This document shows, one piece after another, positions 12,197 through 22,752 of a stretch of 64,000 nt of DNA. The stretch is from Massilia sp. Se16.2.3 (GTDB lineage Bacteria > Pseudomonadota > Gammaproteobacteria > Burkholderiales > Burkholderiaceae_D). Location of the stretch: assembly GCF_014171595.1 (NCBI RefSeq), contig NZ_CP050451.1, positions 3,596,001 through 3,660,000 on the forward strand. The letters run 5' to 3'. The notes under the pieces were generated by a model. That model ran no database searches. It was not told the DNA's origin and saw nothing but the letters and a program-made list of their open reading frames with translations. The number at the start of each line of letters is the position of its first letter. Positions within the stretch are counted from its first letter, which is position 1. A program made the position numbers and the translations under genes.

Positions 12197-13593
12197 ATGA
12201 ACCAGATTACGACGAAACTCCTCGTCATCGGCGGCGGCCCCGGCGGCTATGTCGCCGCCATCCGCGCCGGCCAGCTCGGCATCCCGACGATCCTGGTCGA
12301 CGCCGGCCAGCTCGGCGGCACCTGCCTGAACATCGGCTGCATTCCCTCGAAGGCCCTGATCCACGCGGCAGAGGAATTCGAAAAGGCCGGCCACTATGCC
12401 AGCGGCTCGGCCATCGGCATCTCCGCCGCCGCGCCATCGATCGACATCGCCCGCACCGTGGCATGGAAGGACGGCATCGTCAAGCGCCTGACCGGCGGTG
12501 TCGGCACGCTGCTGAAGAAAAACGACGTCCAGGTGATCCAGGGCTTCGCCCGCATCCTCGACGGCAAGACGGTCGAGGTCAAGGGCGCCGACGGCGAAAT
12601 CCAGCGCATCGGCTGCGAGCACCTGCTGCTGGCCGCCGGCTCGGAAGCGGTGGAACTGCCCTTCATGCCCTTCGGCGGCATGGTCGTCTCGTCCACCGAA
12701 GCGCTCTCGCCGTCCGGCATTCCGAAGCAGCTGGTGGTGGTCGGCGCCGGCTATATCGGCCTCGAACTCGGCACCGCCTACCGCAAGCTGGGTGCCGAAG
12801 TCACGGTTGTCGAAGCCGCGCCGCGCATCCTGCCCGCCTATGACGCAGAACTCACCAAGCCGGTCGGCGCTGCCTTGAAGCGCCTCGGCATCGACCTGCG
12901 CCCGGAAACGAAGGTGCTCGGCCTGAACGCGGCCGGCGACGGCGTGCGCGTGCAAACGGCCAACGGCGAGGAACTGACGCTGTCGGCCGATAACGTGCTG
13001 GTGGCCGTCGGCCGCCGTCCGCGCACGGGCGGCTGGGGCCTCGAGTCGCTTCAGCTCGACATGAACGGCCGGGCGGTGAAGATCGACGACCAGTGCCGCA
13101 CCTCGATGCGCAACGTCTGGGCCATCGGCGACATCGCCGGCGAGCCGATGCTGGCGCACCGCGCAATGGCCCGGGCGAAATGGCGGCCGAGATCATCTCG
13201 GGCAAGCGCCGCCACTTCACCCCGGCAGCGATGCCGGCCGTGTGCTTCACCGATCCGGAAGTGGTCGTGGTCGGCATGACGCCGCAGGAGGCCGACGCCG
13301 CCGGCGTCGAGGTCATCAGCGCGAACTTCCCGTTCGCCGCCAATGGCCGCGCGATGACGATCGAATCGACCGACGGGTTTGTGCGCGTGGTGGCCCGGCG
13401 CGACAACCACCTGATCCTCGGCTGGCAGGCGGTCGGGCGCGGCGTGTCCGAGCTGTCCACGGCCTTCAGCCATTCGATCGAGCTCGGCGCCCGCCTGGAA
13501 GACGTGGGTGGCACCATCCATGCCCATCCGACCCTGGGCGAAGCGGTGCAGGAAGCAGCCCTGCGGGCATTGGGGCATGCCTTGCATATCTGA
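12197..13593 (+). CDS. lpdV: dihydrolipoyl dehydrogenase of the Bkd complex (E3), one frame break
   Basis: FAD-dependent reoxidation of E2 dihydrolipoate. FAD site [20 protein letters not shown] near the N-terminus, redox-active disulphide in [20 protein letters not shown] Rossmann motif [20 protein letters not shown], and the C-terminal HAHPTLGEA His-Glu dyad. Near 13172 the sequence GCCCGGGCGAA lacks one G relative to the expected R-G-E-M reading; after the shift the product continues [14 protein letters not shown] to the stop at 13593. Full length is about 465 residues, normal. Last gene of the operon, followed by a strong terminator. Confidence 0.93.
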
Positions 13594-13654
13594 TTCCTGG
13601 CGCCTGCTCCTGCGGGCGGAAACATAATTACCAACGGGAATCAAGTGTTGGTGT

Positions 13655-13688
13655 AAAAGCGCGGAAACTCATTTCCGCGCTTTTTTTT
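13655..13688 (+). terminator. intrinsic terminator of the bkd operon
   Basis: AAAGCGCGGAAA and TTTCCGCGCTTT form a 12-bp stem around the loop CTCA, and the T-run extends to eight Ts. It lies 62 bases after the lpdV stop. Confidence 0.93.
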
Positions 13689-13933
13689 AACCCGACCAGA
13701 TTTCCGTTTCCCGCACTTCACAAGCTTATGTGTGAGCGCCAGATAATCAGCCTGAGATGAATACGAGCCAGTGAGAATGCGTGAGAATCCCAATCGGCAA
13801 GTTTCTGGGAATATCTATCAAGCCTGGCATATGCATTGATAAAATCTGCGAATGCGGATAAAACCTGCGATAATTGCGGCCGTGCGGCGATAGGGCCGCA
13901 TGCACATAATAGTCAGAATAAGGTTCCTGGAAA

Positions 13934-14479
13934 ATGTTCAAGAAAATCGCAGTTGCAGCAGCACTCGTTATCGCTTCCTCGTCGGCGCTGGCCCAGCAAT
14001 CCCCGGAGTGGTATGTCGGCGCCGATGTCGGCTCGACCAAGATCGACGGCGCGGACCGTGAAACCGGCCTCGGCGGCTTCTTCGGCTACAAGATCAACAA
14101 GAACTTCGCAGTCGAAGCCGGCTACCACCGCCTGGCGAAGGCCGATGTGGCCTACTACGATCCGGAATTCGATGCCGACGTGCGCGCCAGCGCCAAATTC
14201 GACCAGATCGACTTCTCCGTCATCGGCACGCTGCCACTGAGCGAAGGCTTCAACCTGTACGGCCGCCTGGGCTACAACCGCCTGGAAATCAAGAGCACTG
14301 CGACGGCGACCATCGGTAGCGAGACCGGTAGCGCGCGGGAATCGCAACACGAGAACAAGGTCCTGTACGGCCTGGGCCTGTCGTATGACTTCGCTCCGAA
14401 CGTCACCGGCCGCCTCGAAGTGCAAAAGCCGCACAGCGACATCACCAAGATCGCCGTCGGCGTCGCGCTGGGCTTCTGA
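13934..14479 (+). CDS. small outer-membrane beta-barrel protein, paralog 1 of 3
   Basis: A 181-residue exported protein. The signal peptide (residues 1-21, AAALVIASSSALA-QQ) is followed by alternating hydrophobic/polar strands of the OMP_b-brl/OmpA-N type: WYVGADVGSTKI, GLGGFFGYKINKNFAVEAGYHRLA, LYGRLGYNRLE, LYGLGLSYDF, GRLEVQKPHSDI. It ends in Phe, the usual barrel C-terminal residue recognised by the BAM complex. It is strongly similar to 14905-15456 and 15759-16307 over the whole length. Own terminator downstream and about 240 bases of leader upstream, so it is probably a single-gene unit. Function is unknown. Confidence 0.85.
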   Translation: MFKKIAVAAALVIASSSALAQQSPEWYVGADVGSTKIDGADRETGLGGFFGYKINKNFAVEAGYHRLAKADVAYYDPEFDADVRASAKFDQIDFSVIGTLPLSEGFNLYGRLGYNRLEIKSTATATIGSETGSARESQHENKVLYGLGLSYDFAPNVTGRLEVQKPHSDITKIAVGVALGF

Positions 14480-14904
14480 TCGTCATTCTCCACCGTGACC
14501 GGCTGCGCCGGCACCGTGCAGAATCCCGGAATGCGCAGGCATTCCGGGATTTTGTTTTTCATGCGGTTTAGCGGGCGATCGCCGCTCCGCACTGCCCGCT
14601 CCGTCAAACGATCGCGTAAATGGGAACAGGATGCCGCATAAGCGGCTCGGCAGCGAGTGACTCGCGACGGCTTCCATCGACATTTTATTCCAGCAGCATA
14701 GCCGAGTGGTGTTCTCGTCTGCCCTGGTGGTCATGCAAGGCCTGTCGAATATCTGCTTGATACCACGAAAATGTAAGGGCGGTATCCATGCCGATTGGGC
14801 TGACGTGTTTCCCCGATCGGTCGCGGGATGGAAAAGCGGTCGAAATTAGTTCAATGCAGAAATATTCTCGTAAGACAATAATAGGTTTTAATAAGGTCCT
14901 GAAA
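14480..14904. other. intergenic region between barrel paralogs 1 and 2
   Basis: Contains the paralog-1 terminator (14522-14559) and then about 340 bases with no supported gene. The last 60 bases are AT-rich (ATTCTCGTAAGACAATAATA), suggesting the promoter of paralog 2. Confidence 0.5.
14522..14559 (+). terminator. intrinsic terminator of barrel paralog 1
   Basis: AATCCCGGAATGC pairs perfectly with GCATTCCGGGATT across a four-base loop, followed by TTGTTTTT. Confidence 0.92.
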
Positions 14905-15456
14905 ATGTACAAGCAACTTGCAGTTGCGGCGGCGTTCGCCATCGCTTCCTCATCGGTTCTTGCTCAGCAAGCACCGCAGTTCTACGCCGGAGCCGACTTC
15001 AGCTCCATCAAGTCCGACGACGTGCCGCATGAAAACGGTTACGGCGCGTTCGGCGGCTACAGGATCAACGAGCACTTCGCGGTGGAAGCGGGCTACCACC
15101 GCCTTGCCAAGACGACGACGTCGTACGACTATGAGTCTGACTCATTCAGTTTCCACAGCTCGGGCCACTCCAAGCTGTACCAGGCAGACGTCTCGCTCAT
15201 CGGCACCCTCCCCTTGGGCAAGGGCATCAGCGCCTACGCTCGCCTTGGCGTCGATCATCTCAAATCCAAGGGCAGCGGCACCGTCACGATCAATGGAGTG
15301 ACGACGGACATTACAGGCTCCGTCTCGGCCACGCGTGGCCTGTACGGTATCGGTCTGTCCTATGCCTTCAGCCCGACGATCGCAGCCCGCATCGAAGTGC
15401 AGAAACCGCACAGCGAGATCGTCAGGACTGCCGCCGGCGTCGCTTACAGCTTCTGA
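14905..15456 (+). CDS. small outer-membrane beta-barrel protein, paralog 2 of 3
   Basis: A 183-residue paralog of 13934-14479. The start is ATG 14905 because it aligns the signal peptide (AVAAAFAIASSSVLA-QQ) with the other copies; upstream in-frame codons have no similarity. Shared blocks are FYAGADFSSIKSDD, GYGAFGGYRINEHFAVEAGY, ADVSLIGTLPLGKGI, YARLGVDHL, YGIGLSYAFSP and RIEVQKPHSEI, with a terminal Phe. A loop of about 20 residues (DYESDSFSFHSSGHSKLYQ) differs most from the other copies, as expected for a surface-exposed loop. Ligand or role is unknown. Confidence 0.85.
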   Translation: MYKQLAVAAAFAIASSSVLAQQAPQFYAGADFSSIKSDDVPHENGYGAFGGYRINEHFAVEAGYHRLAKTTTSYDYESDSFSFHSSGHSKLYQADVSLIGTLPLGKGISAYARLGVDHLKSKGSGTVTINGVTTDITGSVSATRGLYGIGLSYAFSPTIAARIEVQKPHSEIVRTAAGVAYSF

Positions 15457-15758
15457 TCCTGTCGTGCCATGGCCGTGGCCGACGATCGACCCGGAACTGC
15501 GGGCATGCAGCTCCGGTCTATTTTTTCCCGTATCGCTGCCGCCAGCGGACTGATTTAACAATTCAGCGGATTAATTGACCGATCGGTTAGAAAGCGTGAG
15601 ATTCCAAGCGCCTGAATCGATGAGGATATTCTCCATTGAAGCGCTCACAGCGGGCGAATATGTGCGGCCGAATTGTAAAATTGGCCAAATTGAGCGATAA
15701 TAATGAGCGACGGCAATAACTCCGTTCGCTAAAAATAATCGCATTAGGAAATTCAGAA
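15457..15758. other. intergenic region between barrel paralogs 2 and 3
   Basis: Holds the paralog-2 terminator and about 230 bases of relatively AT-rich sequence, probably promoter and 5' leader of paralog 3. No gene was seen. Confidence 0.5.
15488..15527 (+). terminator. probable intrinsic terminator of barrel paralog 2
   Basis: An imperfect stem (GACCCGGAACTGC / GCAGCTCCGGTC, one bulge and one mismatch) is followed by TATTTTTT. Confidence 0.8.
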
Positions 15759-16307
15759 ATGTTCAAGCAAATCGCAGCTGCTGCGGCACTCGTCATCGCC
15801 TCCTCCTCGGCTTTCGCCCAACAGGCACCGAAATTCTACGTCGGCGCCGACGTCACCTCGACCAAAGCCAAAGATACCGACGGTAACGAGACCGGCTACG
15901 GCGCGTTCGCCGGCTACAAGTTCAACGAGAACTTCGCCATCGAAGGCGGCCTGCGCCGCCTGGCCGATATCAGCGACACGTACTACGACGACTACTATGA
16001 CGTCGACATGAACGAGAAGGTCAAGCTCAACCAGACCAGCATTGCCGTCATCGGCACCCTGCCACTGAGCAGCGGCTTCGGCATCTACGGTCGCCTCGGC
16101 TACAACCATGTGAAAGCCAAGTACCGCGTCACCGCAAGTTCGGGCGGTTTCAGCGCATCGGAAGCGGATTCGTACTCGGAAAACAAGGTCGTCTACGGCG
16201 CCGGCCTGACCTATTCCTTCACCCCTGCCATCGTCGGCCGCCTGGAAGTGCAAAAGCCGGTCAGCGACCTGACCACCGTCGTTGCCGGCGTGTCGTTCGG
16301 CTTCTAA
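15759..16307 (+). CDS. small outer-membrane beta-barrel protein, paralog 3 of 3
   Basis: A 182-residue paralog with signal peptide AAAAALVIASSSAFA-QQ and barrel strands FYVGADVTSTKAKD, GYGAFAGYKFNENFAIEGGL, IAVIGTLPLSSGFGIYGRLGYNHV, YGAGLTYSFTP and GRLEVQKPVSDL, terminal Phe. Variable segments are the Tyr/Asp-rich loop DTYYDDYYDVDMNE and the Ser-rich loop near ASSGGFSASEADSYS. It is closest to paralog 1. It is expressed as its own unit with a terminator at 16344-16376. Related in style to 60683-61276. Confidence 0.85.
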   Translation: MFKQIAAAAALVIASSSAFAQQAPKFYVGADVTSTKAKDTDGNETGYGAFAGYKFNENFAIEGGLRRLADISDTYYDDYYDVDMNEKVKLNQTSIAVIGTLPLSSGFGIYGRLGYNHVKAKYRVTASSGGFSASEADSYSENKVVYGAGLTYSFTPAIVGRLEVQKPVSDLTTVVAGVSFGF

Positions 16308-16343
16308 GCGCACGACCTTCCGGCAGCGCCGGATTGCCTGTCG

Positions 16344-16376
16344 AAACCCGGACCGCGCAGGCGGCCCGGGTTTTTC
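16344..16376 (+). terminator. intrinsic terminator of barrel paralog 3
   Basis: AAACCCGGACCGC and GCGGCCCGGGTTT form a stem with one mismatch around a short loop, followed by a T-rich tail (TTTTTCTTTTT). Confidence 0.87.
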
Positions 16377-16451
16377 TTTTTCCGGAATATGGTGCGGGCC
16401 GTGCCGCGCGCCCCGCCTGTACAATTACACAACACTTTCGCACAGGCTCCC

Positions 16452-17021
16452 ATGGCGACCGCCCCCCGCATCCTCGTGATCTACGCCCACCCGGCGCCAC
16501 ACCGCTCGCGCATCAACCGCCGGCTGGCCACGGCTGCCGCAGCGCTCGACGGTGTGCTGGTGCACGACCTGTACGAGACCTACCCCGATTTCTTCATCGA
16601 CGTGGCGCGCGAACAGGCGCTCCTGGAAGCAGCCGAACTGGTCGTGTTCCTGCATCCGATCCGCTGGTACAGCATGCCCTCGCTGCTCAAGGAATGGGTC
16701 GACAGCGTGCTGCTGCCCGGCTGGGCCTACGGCCCCGGCGCCGCCGCACTGCGCGGCAAGGTCTACTGGCTGGCCGTCACCACCGGCAGCCCGGAAGCGA
16801 GCTACGGTCCAGGCGAACGCCACGGCCGGCCCTTCGCCGACTTCCTGCCGCCTTTCGAACAGACCGCCCTGCTGTGCGGGATGACATGGTGGCCGCCGCA
16901 CATCCTGCACGGCACCAACAGCACGGACGACCAGGCGATCGATGCCCACGTTGCCGCCTTCCGCGACCGCCTCCAGGCGTTCCTGCGGACCCCACGGACG
17001 GGAGCCGCCCATGGAACATAG
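16452..17021 (+). CDS. kefF: NAD(P)H quinone oxidoreductase-like ancillary protein of K+ efflux (KefF type)
   Basis: A 189-residue flavodoxin-like protein. N-terminal phosphate-binding segment [19 protein letters not shown], then [41 protein letters not shown], the hallmark of the KefF/MdaB/NQO family, and the later [11 protein letters not shown] segment. The start is ATG 16452. It overlaps the KefC-type gene by 11 bases, so the two are translationally coupled, matching the KefF-KefC arrangement in enterobacteria, where KefF activates the channel during electrophile stress. Confidence 0.88.
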   Translation: MATAPRILVIYAHPAPHRSRINRRLATAAAALDGVLVHDLYETYPDFFIDVAREQALLEAAELVVFLHPIRWYSMPSLLKEWVDSVLLPGWAYGPGAAALRGKVYWLAVTTGSPEASYGPGERHGRPFADFLPPFEQTALLCGMTWWPPHILHGTNSTDDQAIDAHVAAFRDRLQAFLRTPRTGAAHGT

Positions 17022-18806
17022 CCTGCTGACCAACGCCCTCGTCTACCTGGCCGCGGCCGTCCTCGCCGTGCCGCTCGCCAAGCGGCTGGGACTGGGGGCC
17101 GTGCTCGGCTACCTGCTGGCCGGGATGGCCATCGGTCCCTGGGGCCTGGGACTGATCCGCGAAGTGGAAGACATCCTGCACTTTTCCGAATTCGGCGTCG
17201 TGCTGCTGCTCTTCCTGATCGGCCTCGAGCTCGAGCCCGAGCGCCTGTGGACCATGCGCGGACCCATCTTCGGCTGGGGCAGCGCGCAGGTAGCGCTGGT
17301 GGCCGGGGCCCTGTTCGGCGCGGCCGTGCTGGCAGGCGTCGACTGGCGCGTGGCGCTCGTGGCCGCGCTCGGGCTGTCGCTGTCATCAACCGCCATTGCC
17401 CTGGCGACCCGGGCGAACGCAACCTGATGGCCACGCCCGCCGGCCAGGCCGGGTTCGCCCTGCTGCTGTTCCGGGACATCGCGGCCATTCCGATGATTGC
17501 GCTCGTGCCGGTCCTTGGCGTGGCCGCGCGCGACGCCGCCGGCGGCATCGATGCCCTGCGCCTCCTTGGCGTGGTCGTCGGGGTCGTGCTGGCGGGCCGC
17601 TACCTGGTGCGCCCGGCGCTACGCATCATCGCCAAGTCGGGCATGCGCGAGATCTTCACGGCCTTTGCGCTGTTACTGGTGATTGCCATTTCGCTGCTGA
17701 TGCAGTGGGCCGGCATGTCGATGGCGCTGGGCGCCTTCATGGCAGGGGTGCTACTGGCCGACTCGGAATACCGCCATGCGCTGGAAACCGACCTGGAGCC
17801 CTTCAAGGGTCTGCTGCTGGGGCTGTTTTTCATTGCGGTCGGGATGTCGGTCGACTTCGGGGTGTTCCTGTCGCGCCCCTGGCTGGTCCTGGGCCTGGTC
17901 GTCGCTTTCCTGGCGATCAAGCTGGCGGTGCTGTTCGGGCTGTCCTTCGTTTGCCGGATCGCGCGCGGCCAGCGCTGGCTGTTCGCCTTCCTCCTCTCGC
18001 AAGGCGGCGAATTCGCCTTCGTCGTGTTCGGCGCGGCGGGCACGGCGGGCGTCTTCACGCCGGAGACGGGATCGGTCCTGGTCGCGGTGGTGGCACTGTC
18101 GATGGTGGCCACGCCGCTGCTGCTCCTGCTGCACGACAAGCTGCTGGAACCGCGCTACCGCGGCCAGAACCGGCGCGAGGCCGATGCCATCGAGGACAAC
18201 GAGGGCCATGTGATCGTCGCCGGCTTTGGGCGTTTCGGCCAGATCGTCGGCCGCCTGCTGCGCGCGAACGGGATCAGGCTGACCGTGCTCGATCACGATC
18301 CCGACCAGATCGAACTGCTGCGCCGCTTCGGCTTCAAGGTCTTCTATGGCGACGCCACCCGGAGCGACCTGCTGCATGCCGCCGGCGCCGCCAAGGCGCG
18401 CGCACTGGTGCTGGCGATCGACGACATCGACGACAGCCTCGCCCTGGCCGACGCCGTGCGCGAACAGTTCCCCGATTTGCCCATCCTCGCGCGCGCCCGC
18501 AACGTCACCCATTACTACCAGCTGATGGACCGCGGCGTGACCATCATCGAACGGGAAACCTTCGAATCGGCCCTGCAGCTGGGCCGCCGTACGCTGCGCC
18601 AGCTCGGCTACGGCGCCTACCGCGCGCGCCAGGCGACCCTCAAATTCCGCGAGCACAACCGCGCCAGCGTCGACGCCGTCTATCCGTATTACAAAGACCG
18701 CGAGCAGTACGTGTCGATGGCCAAACGCGCCAGGGATGAGCTCAACGAGATGTTCGCGCGCGATCTGAAGAATTACGAGAACGAGACCGATCGCGGCTGG
18801 GACTAG
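17011..18806 (+). CDS. kefC: glutathione-gated K+/H+ antiporter, KefB/KefC type, one frame break
   Basis: CPA2 monovalent cation/proton antiporter with about 12 transmembrane segments, then an RCK/KTN nucleotide-binding domain ([19 protein letters not shown], about residues 395-415). [10 protein letters not shown] and [10 protein letters not shown] mark the antiporter core. At about 17407 the run GCGACCCGGGCGAAC is one C short: the frame-1 product would end at 17427, while the frame-0 product continues [21 protein letters not shown] to 18806. Restored length is about 598 residues, normal for the family. The C-terminus is Lys/Glu/Arg-rich and probably cytoplasmic. Confidence 0.9.
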
Positions 18807-18975
18807 GCGAACCTGGAAAGCACCTTGCCCGGGGCTCCGGCCGCTCCACCGCACGGGCCAACCCCGCCTCGCGCTTTCGGCCGGAAGCGCATCGGCAGCG
18901 GGACCGCGGCACGCCTGGCGCGGTCCCGCGGGCGCTTCCACGCCCGGTTGCACCGCCCAGACCCGCCCGATCGTC

Positions 18976-19464
18976 TTAAGGCTGGGTTACCAGGGGATCG
19001 TCTCCCTTCCCGATTTCGCTTGGTGTAAACGCAAATTCAGGCGCTTTGACCATGCCATACGAGGTAAAGGACACCTCGTGCCCCAGTTTGCCACTGAAGG
19101 TGACTTCGTCGCCGCGCTTGAGCGAACTTGCAAGCTTCTTGCCTTCGTCCGTCACCATGACCATCTTGAATTTCACGTCGCCATGCTGGGCAACGACCAG
19201 GGTGCCGAAGGTATCGCCGATCTCTTTCACGGACGCCTTCCATTTGACGACATCCTGTCCGGCCGCATACATGGCGTTCTTGTATTTGTCGGCGACTTCC
19301 TTTTCAAGAATGGCGTTGTCCTTGGAATCGGCTTCGCTGTAATCGTCTTGCATCTGGTCAACCAGCTTCATGAACTCCTGCTGCGCAGGGGGCAGTTTCG
19401 ACGAACACCCGGCAAGCTGCACTACGGCCGCCGCCGCAGCGACGAGAAAAATTGCTGACCTCAT
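18976..19464 (-). CDS. lipoprotein with a possible OB-fold (tRNA_anti-like) domain
   Basis: A 162-residue lipoprotein. Signal peptide MRSAIFLVAAAAAVVQLAGC with lipobox LAGC and acylated Cys20; position +2 is Ser, favouring outer-membrane sorting. A charged helical segment (QEFMKLVDQMQDDYSEADSK) follows, then a beta-rich C-terminal part (VKWKASVKEIGDTFGTLVV, LKRGDEVTFSGKLGHEVSF) that resembles the single-domain OB-fold lipoproteins. The fold is inferred from pattern only. Transcribed alone, convergent to the kefFC pair and divergent from the kinase at 19839. Confidence 0.7.
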   Translation of the reverse strand: MRSAIFLVAAAAAVVQLAGCSSKLPPAQQEFMKLVDQMQDDYSEADSKDNAILEKEVADKYKNAMYAAGQDVVKWKASVKEIGDTFGTLVVAQHGDVKFKMVMVTDEGKKLASSLKRGDEVTFSGKLGHEVSFTSYGMVKAPEFAFTPSEIGKGDDPLVTQP

Positions 19465-19838
19465 TACTTCTCCTGTTAAGAACCCACTCCACCCGATAAC
19501 GCTACAGAATTTGTAGCGATAATCAGGATAACACTCATTGTTTCTTTTAATCAACTCGAATGATGTTGAGCCGGAAAAGGGAGGCGATTCAGTGCATTCC
19601 GTGTAGAAACACGGGCGTCAGTTCGCAATGTATCCTGACAGCAACAAAAACGGCGATAATGGCAGCGCAAGTCGGCAGTTGCCGCAGGCGCCATCTCATT
19701 AATCCGGAAAAAGTGATAGCCTGTGCGAGTGGCAAACTGCGCTTCGCCGGTGCATTGCCACTGGCGCCGCGGCGAGTCCGCCGCCGTGGCGATTTCGCTA
19801 ATATGTGTAGAATACCAAGTTTTCCCACCGGATACTAA
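19465..19838. other. divergent intergenic region
   Basis: Promoter region between the lipoprotein (-) and the hybrid kinase (+). Lower GC than the surroundings. No gene, clear promoter box or repeat could be supported. Confidence 0.45.
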
Positions 19839-22752
19839 GTGAACAAACGAGATCCCAGCAGCGCATTCCTTGCCACCGGCGGGGCGGTCGGCGCGCGCAT
19901 CGCGGCCATGGACTGGTCCGCGCACGCGCTCGGCCCGGTGTCGGGCTGGGATCCGGCCTTGCGCACGGGCCTGGGCATCGTGCTCAGTTCCTCGTTTCCG
20001 GCCTTCCTGGCCTGGGGCGAGGAAATGTCGCTGTTCCATAACGACCCCTACCGCCCCATGCTCGGCAAGAAAGACAATGTGCTCGGGCGTCCGTATTCCG
20101 AGGTCTGGCACGAAGTCTGGGATACGCTGGGCTCGTACGCACGGCGCGTGCTCGCGGGCGAGTCCTTCTTCTTCGAGGACTATGCCACCACGCTCGAGCG
20201 CAACGGCTTCCCGGAACCGGCCTGGTTCACGTTTTCCTACAGCCCCCTGCGCGATGAAGCGGGCGAGGTCCGCGGCCTGATCTGCACCGTGGTCGAGACG
20301 ACCGGCAAGGTCACCGCACTCGCGCGCCACAGGGAAGCCGAGGAGCGGCTCGCGCTCTCGCTCGAGGCCTCGGGCAATATCGGCACCTGGTCGTATGGGC
20401 TGGACGACGGCCTGACGACGGTCGACGAACGCTTCGCACGTCTGTTCCAGGTCGATGCCGCGCTGGCGCGCAGTGGCACCGAGCTGACGCGCTTTACCGA
20501 CGTGGTGCATCCTGACGACCGCGCGCGCGTCGTGGCGGCGATCGCGGCGGCCGTGCGCGACGGCACCCTCTACGATATCGAATACCGCATTCCGCAGAAG
20601 CGCGGAGTCGACACCTGGGTCAACGCCCGCGGCAAGGTGTTCACCGACCCCGGCGGCGGCCAGCGCCGCTTCGCCGGCATCGCCGTCGACATCACCGCGC
20701 GCAAGGCCGCCGAACAGGCCCTGCGCGACACCGAGCGCGCCGCCTTGCGCGCTACGGCCCGCGCCGACGAGAGCCGGCGCCGCCTCGACGCCCTGCTCGA
20801 CGCCGCCCCTGTGGGCATTGTCTATGTCGACGCGGCCGGCGGCCTGCTGGCGGCAAACGCCACCAACCGCGTGATCTGGGGCGAACACCCGGCGCCGGCG
20901 GCGACCGACGAGTATGCCGCCTGGCGCGGCTGGTGGCCTACCGGCAGCGAGCGTGCCGGCCAGGTCGTCGGCGCCCACGAATGGCCGCTCGCCCTTGCCC
21001 TGGCCGGTGCCGACACCGCCGAGGCGACGGTCGAGATCGAACCCTTCGGCCGGCCGGGCGTGCGCAAGACCATCCTGGTGCGGGCGCAAGCCCTGCGCGA
21101 CGAGCATGGCCTGGTGGCCGGCGCCGTCGCCGCCAACATGGACGTCACCGCCCAGGTCGCGGCCGAACGCGCGCTCCAGGCCAGCGAACAGAAATTCCGC
21201 AACATCACCAACCTGATGCCGCAAATGGTCTGGTCGTCGGGCGTCGACGGCCGCGACCAGTACGTGAACCGGCGCTGGCATGAATTTACCGGCCTCGAGC
21301 GACTGGGCGACGCGCGCAACGGCTGGCGCGCGCTGGTCCATCCCGACGACCTGCCTGAATTGCTCGGGCGCTGGCGCGAGAGCTTCACGCGACACCAGCC
21401 CCTTTGAACTCGAGCACCGGCTGGCGCACCGCGATGGCGGCTACCGCTGGGTCATCAGCCACGCCCTGCCCTTTGCGCTCGATGGCGGCCCCGTCACCCA
21501 CTGGATGGGCACGCTGACGGACATCCACGACCAGAGGGCGAGCGAAGAGGAACTGCGCGCCGCCGCGCGCCGCAAGGACGAGTTCGGCGATGCTGGCGCA
21601 CGAGCTGCGCAATCCGCTCGCGCCGATCAGCAATGCCGCCCAGCTCCCGGCCATGGCCGGCCTGGATGCGGCGCGGGTACGCCAGTCGAGCGAGGTGATC
21701 ACCCGCCAGGTACGCCACATGACGGCCCTGGTCGACGACCTGCTCGACGTTTCCCGGGTCACGCGCGGCCTGGTTGCGCTCGAACGCGTGCCCCTCGACC
21801 TGGGTACGGTGGTGCGCGGCGCAATCGAGCAGGCGCGCCCGCTGATCGACGCTCGCGGCCACCAGCTGTCCGTCGCCTTCGACGGCAGCGGCCTGATCGT
21901 GGACGGCGACCGCACGCGCCTGGTGCAGGTGCTGTCGAACCTGCTCAACAACGCCGCCAAGTACACGCCCCCCGGCGGGCGCATCGCGCTGGTCGTCACC
22001 GCCAACGGCGACGCCAGCGTCACCGTCGCCGTGCGCGACAGCGGCATCGGCATCGCGCCCGACATGCTGCCGCACGTGTTCGACCTGTTCACCCAGGCCG
22101 AGCGCACGCCCGACCGCTCGCAGGGCGGATTGGGACTGGGCCTGGCGCTGGTGCGCAGCCTGGTGCAACTGCACGGCGGCGCCGTCGAGGCCAGCAGCCC
22201 CGGCCTTGGCCAGGGCAGCACCTTCAGCCTGACCCTGGCCGGCACGTCGGCCTCCCCCGCGTCCGGCGCGCTGCCCGCTGGCGCGCCTGCCGCACGGGCA
22301 GCAGCCGTGGCACGCCGGGTACTGATCGTCGACGACAATGTCGACGCCGCCGCATCGCTGGCCGCGGTGCTCGGCGAACTTGGCCATGCCGTCGCCTGCG
22401 CCGGCAGTTCGCGCGAAGCGCTGCTGCTGGCCGACGGCGACTGGCCCGAGATATTCATCCTCGACATCGGCCTGCCCGACATCGACGGTTACGAACTGGT
22501 GCGCCGCCTGCGCACCGCCCAGGCCAGCGCCCGGCGTGCTTCGTCGCGCTGACCGGCTATGGCCAGGCACGGGACAAGGTGCTGGCCCACGGCGCGGGTT
22601 TCGACCACCATTTCGTGAAACCGGTCGAACTGGCGGCGCTGCGGGCCGCCATCGATGCCGAGATCACGCTTTCCCCCCTCGCGGGCACAGCCGGCCATCA
22701 CCGAAGCGTCCAGGCCGACGAACCAGAAGTTGAAGATTATGCGAAAAACTGA
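19839..22752 (+). CDS. multi-PAS hybrid sensor histidine kinase, three or more frame breaks
   Basis: Soluble sensor kinase of about 970 residues with no membrane segment. Order: N-terminal PAS-like domain (residues about 20-160), two to three further PAS domains (GNIGTWSYGLDDGLTTVDERF; LDALLDAAPVGIVYVDAAGG; ITNLMPQMVWSSGVDGRDQYVN), HisKA with phospho-accepting His in MLAHELRNPLAPI, HATPase (NLLNNAAKYTPPGG, GLGLGLALVRSL), and a C-terminal receiver (ILDIGLPDIDGYEL, Asp acceptor; HHFVKPVEL, Lys). Breaks are near 21390 (minus two, ACGCGACACC), 21587 (CT missing in GAGTTC-GGCGATG) and 22533 (one C missing in GCCCGGCG). The start is GTG 19839, directly after a stop. Overlaps the next gene by 14 bases. 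Confidence 0.85.

Noticed and set aside
12197..13593. programmed frameshifting as the cause of the frame breaks
   Set aside because: Breaks occur in unrelated genes without slippery heptamers or downstream pseudoknots and vary in size and direction, so it does not explain the set.
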